Shown here in pieces: positions 31,929-39,604 of a stretch of 64,000 bases of DNA. The notes beneath the pieces were generated by a model. That model was not told the origin of the DNA and ran no database searches. It was given only the letters and a program-made list of their open reading frames with translations. Made by a program: the position numbers and the translations under genes. Every line of letters begins with the position of its first letter. Position 1 is the stretch's first letter. The DNA comes from Nonomuraea fuscirosea (GTDB lineage: Bacteria > Actinomycetota > Actinomycetes > Streptosporangiales > Streptosporangiaceae). The stretch covers positions 124,001 through 188,000 of the forward strand of contig NZ_PVNG01000010.1 in assembly GCF_003001935.1 (NCBI RefSeq), given 5' to 3'.

Positions 31929-32530
31929 CCGCAGCGGGTGGCGAGCGGGCCGATGTCGTCGGCGGAGACGGTCGCCCAGGCGAACCAGCCGCCGGTACGG
32001 CCGTCGTGACGCAGCCGTACCCGGTCCACCGTGCTCTTCGAGCCGGGCGGGCGGACTTCGGCGATGACCGTTCCGCCCGGTCTGACCAGTTGCCGCAGGC
32101 GTCTGAGCAGCGCCACCGGATCGCCGCCGATGCCGATGTTGCCGTCCGTCAGCAGCGCCTCCGCCCACCGCCCCGTACCGGGAAGAGGGTCGAAGACGCA
32201 GCGCAGCAGGGCCGGGCCGCCCGCCCGGCGGGTCAGTTCGACGGCGAGAGGGGTGACGTCGATGCCCAGGGCGGGGACGCCCCTGCGGGTGAGCGCCACG
32301 GTCAGCCGGCCGGGGCCCGAGCCGACGTCCAGCGTGGGGCCGCCGCACCGGGCCAGGACGTCCTCGTCGCCCTCGATCGGGCGCAGCCAGCGCTCGGCGG
32401 CCAGCGGGCGGACGCGGCCGTCGGCGTACTCGACCTCCACGTGCCCGCCGCGCAGGCCGTGCTCGTAGACCGCGCTGCAGGACCGCCAGTCCGACAGCGT
32501 CACGGGATCGCCGATCGCGCCGCCGCTCAC
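31871..32530 (-). CDS. class I SAM-dependent methyltransferase
   Basis: A 219-residue methyltransferase. TLDVGSGPGRLTVALTRRG near residue 65 is the AdoMet motif I, followed by LGIDVTPLAVEL (acidic strand-2 end) and LVRPGGTVIAEVRPPG (motif III). The start is the GTG at 32530, which overlaps the stop of the preceding membrane-protein gene by GTGA. It closes a three-gene minus-strand operon with the membrane protein and the Mo oxidoreductase and faces the glycosyltransferase block. The acceptor is unknown; sugar or lipid methylation is the simplest reading of the context. Confidence 0.85.
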   Translation of the reverse strand: MSGGAIGDPVTLSDWRSCSAVYEHGLRGGHVEVEYADGRVRPLAAERWLRPIEGDEDVLARCGGPTLDVGSGPGRLTVALTRRGVPALGIDVTPLAVELTRRAGGPALLRCVFDPLPGTGRWAEALLTDGNIGIGGDPVALLRRLRQLVRPGGTVIAEVRPPGSKSTVDRVRLRHDGRTGGWFAWATVSADDIGPLATRCGFPTAERWNTARRWFAALS

Positions 32531-33090
32531 CGACCCGGCCGTCCCGCGGCCCGGCGTCGTACCGCGTAGAGCAGGGCGGAGACGACGAAGAGCGCCACGG
32601 TGATCCACAGCCACCGCGCCAGGTAGGGGGACGTGCTCAGCCCGACCGCTCCCACGTAGTTCGGCTCGGCGCCGCGCAGGACGAGCGGGAACCACACCAG
32701 CAGCAGCAGGCAGGACAGCGCGACCGGCACCCGCACGTGGTTGACCAGCGGTGGCCGTCCGCCCGGTCGCTCATGCTGCCGGGAAGGGGCGCGGAGCACG
32801 GCGTCGGCCGCCGAGTACAGCGGCCACAGCACCAGATCGTGGAAGACGGCGGCGCCGACGAACCACACGGCGAACCCCAGCCAGATGCCGGCCTCCACCA
32901 CCCGGGTGGCGGCGTAACCGGCGACCGCGAAACAGACCACCAGCCCTGCCAGATGCCCCGGCCCGGCCCCGTAGAGCCTCGCCCACAGGCCCGCCCCCCG
33001 CCCTGCTCCCCGGCCCGCCTCCTGGTCCGCCCGCCGACGCGTCCACCAGCGCGTCCACCGGCCCATCGGCCGGTCGGCGTCGCCCTTCAC
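32527..33090 (-). CDS. integral membrane protein between Mo-oxidoreductase and methyltransferase
   Basis: A 187-residue protein with about four transmembrane segments (roughly 35-55, 60-80, 115-133, 150-168 in this numbering), preceded by an Arg/Trp/Gly-rich cytoplasmic tail containing short repeats. No enzymatic motif is recognised. The GTG start overlaps the upstream molybdoenzyme stop, and its stop overlaps the methyltransferase start, both by 4 bp, so all three are translated in a coupled manner. A membrane partner for the oxidoreductase or for lipid-linked sugar handling is possible but unproven. Confidence 0.75.
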   Translation of the reverse strand: MKGDADRPMGRWTRWWTRRRADQEAGRGAGRGAGLWARLYGAGPGHLAGLVVCFAVAGYAATRVVEAGIWLGFAVWFVGAAVFHDLVLWPLYSAADAVLRAPSRQHERPGGRPPLVNHVRVPVALSCLLLLVWFPLVLRGAEPNYVGAVGLSTSPYLARWLWITVALFVVSALLYAVRRRAAGRPGR

Positions 33091-34454
33091 GGGCGCTCCC
33101 GGCGGAACTCCAGCTCCCGCACCCACTTGGTGTTGTGCACGCCTGGCGCGTTCGGCACGATGATCCGCGCGGGATATCCGTGGTCGAGGGAGAGATCCGC
33201 GCCGTTGACCCGCAGCGCCAGCAGTGAACGAGGGTCGGACACCTGGCCGGCGTTGAGCGAGGCCTGGCCGAAGTAGCCGACGCGCTGCACCGACCTGGCC
33301 GTGACCTCCGCCGCGCCGGGCGGGATCCCGGCCAGCCGGGCCAGGTCGGCCAGCCGTACGCCGGTCCAGACCTGCTCGGTCGACCAGCCCTCGACGCAGG
33401 CGATCGGCAGCGCGTACGTGCGCAGCGGCAACGCCAGCAGATCCGCCCGGGTCAGCAGGGCCCGGCCGGCACCGGCGAGCACCAGCCGCCACGCGTCACC
33501 GGTGTCCGCCTCGGTGACGCCCAGGCTCGCCGCCGTCTTGTTGATCTGGAAGTCGTTGGGCCCCGTCCCGTACTCGCGCCCGTGCGGCGCCAGCAACGCC
33601 GTACGGCGCAGCGGCCCGTCGAACGTCTGCCCGGCCGACAGGCCGAACATCAGCACCGAGCCCCCGCCGACGAACGCCAGCAGGCCGCGCCGCGACATGG
33701 TGGGCGGCGCCGGGTCCACCGGCACCAGACCATTGGGGTCGGGCGGCTCGGGACGGGTGCCGGCCAGACCCGTACGCAGCTCGCGGCGCAGATCCCTAGA
33801 CCGCAGCGCGCGGATCGCCATCGGCAGCCGTACCGCCACGTGCACGGCGAGCGCCGCCAGGAAGATCCACGCCCCGTACAGGTGCGCCGGGTAGAAGGAG
33901 AAGGGGAAGACGTAGAAGAGCTGGATGTTGAGTATCCCGGTGGCGAACTGGAATCCGGCCCCGCCGACCAGGAGCAGCAGGCTGACGCGCTCGACGGCCT
34001 GGGCGAGCGAGCGCGCCGGCGGCCAGTCGAACAGCTTGGGGATCACCGACCACAGCTTGGCCAGCAGCACCGGCACCAGTGTCAGCCCGAGGATGACGTG
34101 GGCGCCCTGGGTGACCCGGTACACCCAGGCGGGGCTCGTCGGCCAGTCGAACAGGTAGAAGCCGAGCAGGCCCTTGCCCGGGGTCGTGTCGTTGCCGGGC
34201 AGGCGGGGGTCGTACGCGGCGTACGACAGCAGGCCGGTGACGGCGACGACGGTCAGCCCGGCGAGCAGGACCAGACCGAGCACCGACGTGAGCCACGGAC
34301 CGCGCAGCGGGCTGCGCCAGAAGCCGGGCCGGAACGGACCGGGCGGCCTGCGCCAGAAACCCGGGCGGCGTGGTCCGGGCGGCCCGCCCTCCTCCCGACC
34401 CTTCGCGGCGGAGGCGTGCCGATCATGAGCGCGCCCGGATGGCGTATCCGGCAC
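33087..34454 (-). CDS. fused cytochrome b-like membrane domain + sulfite oxidase-fold molybdoenzyme (YedYZ-like)
   Basis: About 455 residues. An N-terminal Pro/Arg-rich tail containing PGFWRR/PGFWRS repeats precedes four or five transmembrane helices with histidines placed for b-heme (in TQGAHVI, PAHLYG and LAVHVAV). After an internal SRRGLLAFVGGG helix comes a periplasmic molybdopterin domain with ALPIACVEGWSTEQVWTGV, whose cysteine (about residue 353) is the Mo ligand, and DHGYPARIIVPNAPGVHNTKWV. One polypeptide thus joins what YedZ and YedY do separately in Gram-negatives. A GTG at 34454 after GGGGATCT is preferred; an ATG at 34541 is possible. Confidence 0.82.
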   Translation of the reverse strand: MPDTPSGRAHDRHASAAKGREEGGPPGPRRPGFWRRPPGPFRPGFWRSPLRGPWLTSVLGLVLLAGLTVVAVTGLLSYAAYDPRLPGNDTTPGKGLLGFYLFDWPTSPAWVYRVTQGAHVILGLTLVPVLLAKLWSVIPKLFDWPPARSLAQAVERVSLLLLVGGAGFQFATGILNIQLFYVFPFSFYPAHLYGAWIFLAALAVHVAVRLPMAIRALRSRDLRRELRTGLAGTRPEPPDPNGLVPVDPAPPTMSRRGLLAFVGGGSVLMFGLSAGQTFDGPLRRTALLAPHGREYGTGPNDFQINKTAASLGVTEADTGDAWRLVLAGAGRALLTRADLLALPLRTYALPIACVEGWSTEQVWTGVRLADLARLAGIPPGAAEVTARSVQRVGYFGQASLNAGQVSDPRSLLALRVNGADLSLDHGYPARIIVPNAPGVHNTKWVRELEFRRERP

Positions 34455-34727
34455 AGATCCCCCCGAAGCCGTTGTCGAATGCTGGATGTCTTTACCGCAA
34501 ACGGCGCGCTCAAAGTAGGGCGAGGGTAAGCATTCCGCCACGCTCTGGCGTACGCCGCGTGGTCTTTGTCCCCCATGAGAGCTATGGGCGAATGTCCACC
34601 GTGCGGGGACGACCCGTGGTGCGCCCGTTCCCTAGCGTTATGGACGTGACGGCAGCGGTTCGGCCCGCTTCCCGCCACCGTCGGCGCGCATCCGCCCCGG
34701 CGCCGATGAGCTACCTGGGAGAACGTC

Positions 34728-35654
34728 ATGCTCCGCACGTTCAAGGCATCCGCTGTGGCCGCACTGTGCTGCGTCGTCGTCGGCGTGGGGATCGCCGGCG
34801 CCCCGGCCGCCTCGGCGGAGGAGTGGGACCCCTTCGCGAAGACCGACGCCGAGAGCTGGGACCCCTTCACCGGGCACAGGGCCGACCCGTTCGTCGGCAC
34901 CAAGAAGATCAAAGTCAGCGGCAAGAAGGTGAACGTGTCCTGCTCGGGCCGCCAGGGGCGGGGCAAGCCGGTCGTCGTGCTGCTGCACGGTGCCGGTGAC
35001 GGGGTGGAGAAGCTCGCGGCGCTGCAGAAGACGCTGAGCGGCAGGAACCGGGTCTGCTCCTACGACCGGCTCGGTGCCGGGGCGAGCGACCAGCCCGACG
35101 GCCCGCAGAGCTTCACGAGCACCGGGAAGATCCTGACCGGGGTGCTCGACCGGATCGCCGGTGACAGCCCCGTCGTGCTGGCGGGTCACTCGCTGGGCGG
35201 GCTGATCGCCGCCAGGTACGCCCCCGAGCACCGCGACCGGGTCAAAGGCCTGGTGCTGATGGACGCCACGCCCGCGACGATGACCGCCGACATCAAGAAG
35301 GCCATCCCGGCCTCCGCCGAGGGCCCGGCGGCCGAGCTGCGCGCCCAGAACCTGGCCATCTTCGCGGGGCAGAACCCGGAGAAGCTGGTCATCCCCGACG
35401 GAAGGGTCCGTTCGGCCGGCCGGATCCCGGTCGAGGTGCTCACGCACGGCAAGCAGTACCTCGCCGCCATCCCCACGTACGGGCCGAAGCTGGAGCGGGC
35501 CTGGTCCGCGGGCCAGCGCGCCTGGCTCAAGCTGTCCACCCGCAGCAGGCTGACCACGGCCACGAAGAGCGAGCACTACATCTACGTCGACCAGCCCGAG
35601 GTCGCTGTCAAGGCCATCCAGCGCGTCGCCGCCCAGGCCACCCGCCACAGGTGA
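34728..35654 (+). CDS. secreted alpha/beta hydrolase
   Basis: A 308-residue exported hydrolase. The signal peptide spans about 1-30 (cleavage after ASA). The mature N-terminus has repeated DPF units (EEWDPF, ESWDPF, RADPF) before the catalytic domain. HGAGDGVEK forms the oxyanion loop, GHSLGG with S155 is the nucleophile elbow, and a His in KSEHYIYVDQPEV is the likely catalytic base. GGGAGAACGTC precedes the ATG. A stable terminator hairpin follows the stop. Confidence 0.87.
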   Translation: MLRTFKASAVAALCCVVVGVGIAGAPAASAEEWDPFAKTDAESWDPFTGHRADPFVGTKKIKVSGKKVNVSCSGRQGRGKPVVVLLHGAGDGVEKLAALQKTLSGRNRVCSYDRLGAGASDQPDGPQSFTSTGKILTGVLDRIAGDSPVVLAGHSLGGLIAARYAPEHRDRVKGLVLMDATPATMTADIKKAIPASAEGPAAELRAQNLAIFAGQNPEKLVIPDGRVRSAGRIPVEVLTHGKQYLAAIPTYGPKLERAWSAGQRAWLKLSTRSRLTTATKSEHYIYVDQPEVAVKAIQRVAAQATRHR

Positions 35655-35678
35655 CCGGGCACCGGCCGCGTCCGGCCG

Positions 35679-35714
35679 GCCGCCGCCGCACGGGTCCTCC
35701 CCGGCGGCGGCTTT
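35679..35714 (+). terminator. terminator hairpin after the secreted hydrolase
   Basis: Ten-bp arms, GCCGCCGCCG (35679-35688) and CGGCGGCGGC (35702-35711), followed by TTT, lie 25 bp after the hydrolase stop. Confidence 0.65.
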
Positions 35715-35771
35715 CGCCGTTCCCGCCTTCCTCATAGGCACTAGTGACGACGTCGGCGATCCGGTACGGCG

Positions 35772-36290
35772 TCACGCGCCCCCGGAAACCGGCAGGAACA
35801 GGTCGGCGAGGTCGTCGAAGGCGATCAGGAGGACGGCGCCGACCAGCCCGGCCGGCACCGCCAGCGCGAGACCGGCCACGGTCACGGGACCGCCGGTGAA
35901 CGCCGCCGCCACCGCACCCAGCCCCACGACGAGCAGCAGCAGCCCGTTCCGGACCAGATGCACCGGGCCGAGCGGCGTCACCGACGCGCCGAAGCACCGG
36001 CACGGCTCCCGCCGCCCGCCCCGCAGCGAGACGGCGATCCACGTGGAGAACGCGACCAGCAGCACCCCACCGGCGGCCAGCCCCGCCCGGGGCAGCACGA
36101 CCAGGCCGGCCGCGGCGACGACCTCCACGACCGCCGTCGCCAGCGCGGCGGGGAACCGGATCGGGCCGGGCAGCGACTCCAGCGTGGCGGCGAAGGACCG
36201 CAGCGCGGCACGGCTGCGCAGCTTCGAGTACGCGGAGACGACGAAGACCGTGGCGAGCAGGACCTGACACGCCACCAGCACGTGAACCAT
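35772..36290 (-). CDS. MauE/DoxX-type redox membrane protein
   Basis: A 172-residue membrane protein with four to five transmembrane segments and a conserved PCRCFG motif in the second loop (EPCRCFGAS), the hallmark of the MauE/DoxX-like thioredoxin-partner family. It starts MVHVLVACQVLLATVFVVSAYSKLR, also family-typical. In methylamine and other operons such proteins work with a TlpA/MauD thiol oxidoreductase; here none is adjacent, which leaves its partner open. The CxC pair could be the disulfide carrier. Confidence 0.85.
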   Translation of the reverse strand: MVHVLVACQVLLATVFVVSAYSKLRSRAALRSFAATLESLPGPIRFPAALATAVVEVVAAAGLVVLPRAGLAAGGVLLVAFSTWIAVSLRGGRREPCRCFGASVTPLGPVHLVRNGLLLLVVGLGAVAAAFTGGPVTVAGLALAVPAGLVGAVLLIAFDDLADLFLPVSGGA

Positions 36291-36344
36291 GACCTCAGAT
36301 GCTCGCCCGCCCCGTTAGCCCGCCACTGGCGCGCCGGTAGCGCG

Positions 36345-36751
36345 CCCCGCCACCGAGCCGGGCACCGCCCCGGGCGCGTATGCAGGTGCCGCCCACCCCT
36401 CGCCGACGAGGCGACCGTGCGCCGGCCGGCCCTCCACGACGCGCTGGCCAAGCTGCGCGCGCTCACCCCCCGAGGCGCACGACCCGGCTGGCCGTGCTGA
36501 CCGGCGCCGTGCTCACCTGCCTGGCCGTGGTGGGAGGCGGAGTCATCCCGGCGCTGCTCCGTCCGGCGCCCCCGATCGTGATGACGCCGCCGGAGACGGG
36601 AAGGGCGGCGTCCCGCGCGGCTGGGCGGCTGGCTGAGCGCCACGGGGTGACCCTGCCGGCCTTCTCCGAGCCCACGAACGTCACCTCGGGCGGCGCCGGG
36701 ACTGGTGTGGACGCCGGCCGCTCCCCCTGCGGGGTACTGACGGGCCCGTGA
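36345..36751 (+). pseudogene. frameshifted remnant of a single-pass membrane protein
   Basis: One frame encodes PLADEATVRRPALHDALAKL and RALTP, a plausible cytoplasmic helix. It stops being coding-like at a run of six C (36466-36471), where the next frame takes over with RRTTRLAVLTGAVLTCLAVV, a transmembrane helix, and a short Pro-rich extracellular tail ending at 36751. Joined across the C run the product resembles a small membrane-anchored protein such as an anti-sigma-like or lipoprotein-like factor. The ATG at 36380 is in the second frame only. Two explanations remain: a real indel at the homopolymer or a sequencing slip. Confidence 0.45.
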
Positions 36752-36871
36752 TCCCCCGCGCGAGCTACCCGGCGAAGCCCGTCAGAGGGGGATGGCAGGT
36801 CAAAGCCCGATCTCTAGTGTTTTTCTCACCGCGGAAAACGCCGCGGAGACCTGATCGAGAGGAACACGATC

Positions 36872-37753
36872 GTGGCATCCACGGAGCACCAGCAGACCCT
36901 TCCGCAGGCCGGCCCCTCCGCGGCCCGGAGCCGGCTGCGCACCTTCCGCTTCCCCGTCCTGCTGGTCGCGATGTTCGCCGTGATGACGGTGATCGCCGGG
37001 ATCAACCAGCTCGTCTCGCCCGTGCCGCTGCTGGCCCTGCCGGTGGGCGTCGGCCTGGCCGTCGCGGCGATCGTCGCCTACCGCCGCCTCTCCCGTGCCG
37101 TCGAGCTCCGCTCGGACGTGCCCGAGCTGGACAAGGCGGACCGGCGGCCCCGGCTGCGGCAGGGGACGCTGCTCGGGCTCGGCCTGTTCACCGGGCTGAT
37201 GGCGCTGATCGCGGTGTTCGGCGGCTGGCAGGCCGTGTCCTGGGGCTCCATCGGCAGCGCCCTCGGCGCCGCGGGCATGATGGCGAGCGTCGCCGTGGCC
37301 GAGGAGCTGCTGTTCCGCGGGATTCTGTTCCGGATCATGGAGGAGCGCCTCGGCACCGTGATCTCGCTGGTCGTGTCCATGCTGGTCTTCGGCGCGACCC
37401 ACCTGGTGAACGCCAACGCCACGCTGTGGGGCGTGCTGTCCATCGCCCTGACCGGTGGAGCCATGCTGGCCGCCGCCTACGTCGCCACCCGCTCGCTGTG
37501 GCTGCCCATCGGCCTGCACTTCGCCTGGAACTTCACCCACACCGGGATCTTCGGGGTCTCGCTCTCCGGATCGGACGCTCCGGTCGAGGGCCTCCTGAAC
37601 GTGACGCTGTCCGGCCCCTCCGCGCTGACCGGCGGCGTCTTCGGGCCCGAGGCCAGCCTGCTCGCCCTGGTGGTCTGCCTGGTTCCCACGATCGTCCTGC
37701 TCCGGCGGGCCAAGCGCACCGGCCAGATCAAGAGCCGCACCCGCTCTTCGTGA
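36872..37753 (+). CDS. CPBP family intramembrane glutamic endopeptidase
   Basis: A 293-residue polytopic membrane protease of the CPBP family with seven or eight hydrophobic segments. The motifs are AVAEELLFRGILF (motif 1, EExxxR), FGATHLVNA (motif 2, FxxxH) and LHFAWNFTH (motif 3, HxxxN). It is shorter on loops than the 26.7-kb paralogue and clearly not a recent duplicate of it. GAGAGGAAC precedes the GTG start. The 3' end runs into a perfect 17-bp stem that also covers the stop codon of the facing TetR gene. Confidence 0.9.
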   Translation: MASTEHQQTLPQAGPSAARSRLRTFRFPVLLVAMFAVMTVIAGINQLVSPVPLLALPVGVGLAVAAIVAYRRLSRAVELRSDVPELDKADRRPRLRQGTLLGLGLFTGLMALIAVFGGWQAVSWGSIGSALGAAGMMASVAVAEELLFRGILFRIMEERLGTVISLVVSMLVFGATHLVNANATLWGVLSIALTGGAMLAAAYVATRSLWLPIGLHFAWNFTHTGIFGVSLSGSDAPVEGLLNVTLSGPSALTGGVFGPEASLLALVVCLVPTIVLLRRAKRTGQIKSRTRSS

Positions 37754-37761
37754 AGCACCGA

Positions 37762-37799
37762 CTGAACGGCCCGCCGGGGACTCCCGGCGGGCCGTTCAG
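37762..37799. terminator. bidirectional terminator with 17-bp perfect stem
   Basis: CTGAACGGCCCGCCGGG (37762-37778) pairs fully with 37783-37799 across a GACT tetraloop. The right arm contains the stop codon of the minus-strand TetR gene, so the hairpin terminates the CPBP gene and covers the end of the TetR gene. Confidence 0.85.
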
Positions 37800-38383
37800 T
37801 CGTTCGCGACGGCGCGCAGGACGCACTCCCTGAGCAGCTCGCGGCGCCGCTCGTGCACCGCGGGCGGCTCCTCGTCGGACGCCGCGTAGACGTTGCTGAC
37901 CGGCGACCAGGCCATGGACATCGCGATGACCAGGGCCATCAGATCGAACGGATCTCCCTGCCGCACCCGCCCCGCCGCCTGCGCCTCGGCGATGGCGCGC
38001 AGTTTGTGGTCGTCGAGGCGGTCGTGCTCCGCCACGAGGTGGCCGGTCGGCCGGCGCTCCAGCCGGGCCCAGGTGGCCAGCCGGATGAGATCGGGACGGC
38101 GCAGGTATTCGTCGTAGAGGCGCACGGCCCAGTCGGCGAGGTCGGCGGCGTCGATGGGGACGACGTTGACGATCCGCTCCAGCGAAGCGAAGAAGATCGC
38201 GTTGAAGAGCCCCTCCTTGTTGCCGAAGTAGGCGTAGAGCTGGGCCTTGTTGGTCCGCGCCGCCGCCACGATCCGCTCGATGCGGGCTCCGGCGATGCCG
38301 TATCGGGCGAACTCCTGGGTGGCCACGTCGAGGATGCGCTGGTACGTCGCGGCGCCGCGCGCGGTCAGGGGCTGGTCCGCCAT
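37796..38383 (-). CDS. TetR/AcrR family regulator of the divergent alcohol dehydrogenase
   Basis: A 195-residue TetR repressor. The helix-turn-helix is GIAGARIERIVAAARTNKAQLYAYFGNKEGLFNAIF, and the C-terminal half is a TetR_C-type helical ligand domain. It is divergent from an NAD(P)-dependent alcohol dehydrogenase, with a 99-bp spacer holding two related near-palindromes, so it probably represses that gene and itself. Its stop lies within the 17-bp terminator stem. Confidence 0.92.
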   Translation of the reverse strand: MADQPLTARGAATYQRILDVATQEFARYGIAGARIERIVAAARTNKAQLYAYFGNKEGLFNAIFFASLERIVNVVPIDAADLADWAVRLYDEYLRRPDLIRLATWARLERRPTGHLVAEHDRLDDHKLRAIAEAQAAGRVRQGDPFDLMALVIAMSMAWSPVSNVYAASDEEPPAVHERRRELLRECVLRAVAND

Positions 38384-38401
38384 GGTCGTTCACGCTACCA
38401 G

Positions 38402-38468
38402 ACAGAACAGTTGGTTTGCTTTGGCCGGCGGAGTGCGCCTACGATCAAATAAACCGAACAGTCTGTTT
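38402..38468. promoter_or_regulatory. two TetR-type operators between tetR and alcohol dehydrogenase
   Basis: Site 1 is ACAGAACAGTTGGTTT (38402-38417) and site 2 is AAACCGAACAGTCTGTTT (38451-38468), an 18-bp near-palindrome with AAACCGA/TCTGTTT arms. Both share GAACAGT and GTTT. Site 2 ends just before the AAGGAG of the dehydrogenase, where it would block transcription. Assignment to the adjacent TetR is inference. Confidence 0.65.
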
Positions 38469-38482
38469 CAAGGAGAACTGTT

Positions 38483-39520
38483 GTGCGTACCACGACCGGA
38501 TGGCAGGCGGACGGGCCGACGACGCTGCGGCGTACCGAGCTGAAACGGCGCGACCTGCGCCCCGACGACCTCGCGGTCAGGATCGACTACTGCGGCGTCT
38601 GCCACAGCGACCTGCACGCCATCCGCCACCAGGACAGCGCGGCGGGCGCTCTGGTGCCGGGCCACGAGTTCACCGGCGTGGTCACCGAGACCGGGCCGGC
38701 CGTCACCCGCTTCGCCCCCGGCGACCCCGTCGCGGTCGGCAACATCGTCGACTCGTGCGGCGAATGCGGCATGTGCCGGGCGGGCCAGGAGAACTTCTGC
38801 CACGCCTTCCCGACCTTGACCTACGGCGGCACCGACCGGCTGGACGGATCGACCACGCTGGGCGGCTTCTCCCGCGAGTACGTCGTCCGCGAGGGCTTCG
38901 CCTACCCGCTTCCGGCCGGCCTCGACCCGGCCGCCGCCGCGCCGCTGCTCTGCGCCGGCGTCACCGTCTGGGAGCCCCTGCGCGCCCTGGGCGTGGGCCC
39001 GGGCAGCCGGGTCGCCGTGGCCGGGCTGGGCGGCCTCGGGCATCTCGCCGTCATGATGGCCGTGGCCCTCGGCGCCACGACCTCGGTCATCAGCCGCTCG
39101 TCCGGCAAGGCCGACGACGCCCGCCGGCTCGGCGCCCACGGGTTCGTCGTGTCCACCGACCCGGACCAGGTGGCCGCCGCCCGCGACACGTTCGACGTGG
39201 TCATCGACACCATCTCCGCCCCGCACGACCTCGGCCCGTACCTGCGGCTGGTCGCCATGGACGGCACGCTCAGCCACCTCGGTCACCTCGGGCCGGTCAC
39301 GGTGGACACCATGGACCTGCTCCTCGGGCGCAAGAAGCTCAGCTCCGCCGGCAGCGGCGGCCGTCCCGCGACGGCCGCCATGCTGGAGTTCTGCGCCGAG
39401 CACGGCATCACCGCCGAGATCGAGCTGCTGCCCTCCGCGCGGGTGAACGAGGCGCTCGACCGCCTCGGCCGCAACGACGTCCGCTACCGGTTCGTCCTCG
39501 ACCTGTCCGACCTGAGCTGA
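38483..39520 (+). CDS. zinc-dependent NAD(P) alcohol/aldehyde dehydrogenase (cinnamyl-alcohol dehydrogenase-like)
   Basis: A 345-residue MDR dehydrogenase of the YahK/cinnamyl-alcohol dehydrogenase group. Catalytic zinc ligands are C40 (in YCGVCHSDLH), H61 with E62 (PGHEF) and C157; the structural zinc site is C92-C95-C98-C106 (CGECGMCRAGQENFC). The nucleotide-binding motif is GLGGLGHLAV. AAGGAGAACTGTT precedes the GTG. It is controlled, by position, by the divergent TetR and could reduce toxic aldehydes such as those arising from aromatic catabolism encoded next door. Confidence 0.9.
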   Translation: MRTTTGWQADGPTTLRRTELKRRDLRPDDLAVRIDYCGVCHSDLHAIRHQDSAAGALVPGHEFTGVVTETGPAVTRFAPGDPVAVGNIVDSCGECGMCRAGQENFCHAFPTLTYGGTDRLDGSTTLGGFSREYVVREGFAYPLPAGLDPAAAAPLLCAGVTVWEPLRALGVGPGSRVAVAGLGGLGHLAVMMAVALGATTSVISRSSGKADDARRLGAHGFVVSTDPDQVAAARDTFDVVIDTISAPHDLGPYLRLVAMDGTLSHLGHLGPVTVDTMDLLLGRKKLSSAGSGGRPATAAMLEFCAEHGITAEIELLPSARVNEALDRLGRNDVRYRFVLDLSDLS

Positions 39521-39561
39521 ACGGGCGCGGATCGTTCTGACCCCAGCCGCGAGAACGACCA

Positions 39562-39604
39562 GGTCACGAGAGCGACCCGGTCACGAGGACGGCGCGGTCA
39601 CGAG
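39562..39604. repeat. 17-bp tandem repeat at the aldolase stop
   Basis: GGTCACGAG recurs at 39562, 39579 and 39596, exactly 17 bp apart. The third copy contains the stop codon of the minus-strand aldolase gene; the array lies between it and the convergent alcohol dehydrogenase. Confidence 0.75.

Noticed and set aside
36380..36751. Treating the 123-codon frame from the ATG at 36380 as an intact gene
   Set aside because: Its first 30 codons are Arg/Pro-rich and non-coding-like, while the alternative frame is coding-like up to the C run; a remnant explains both.
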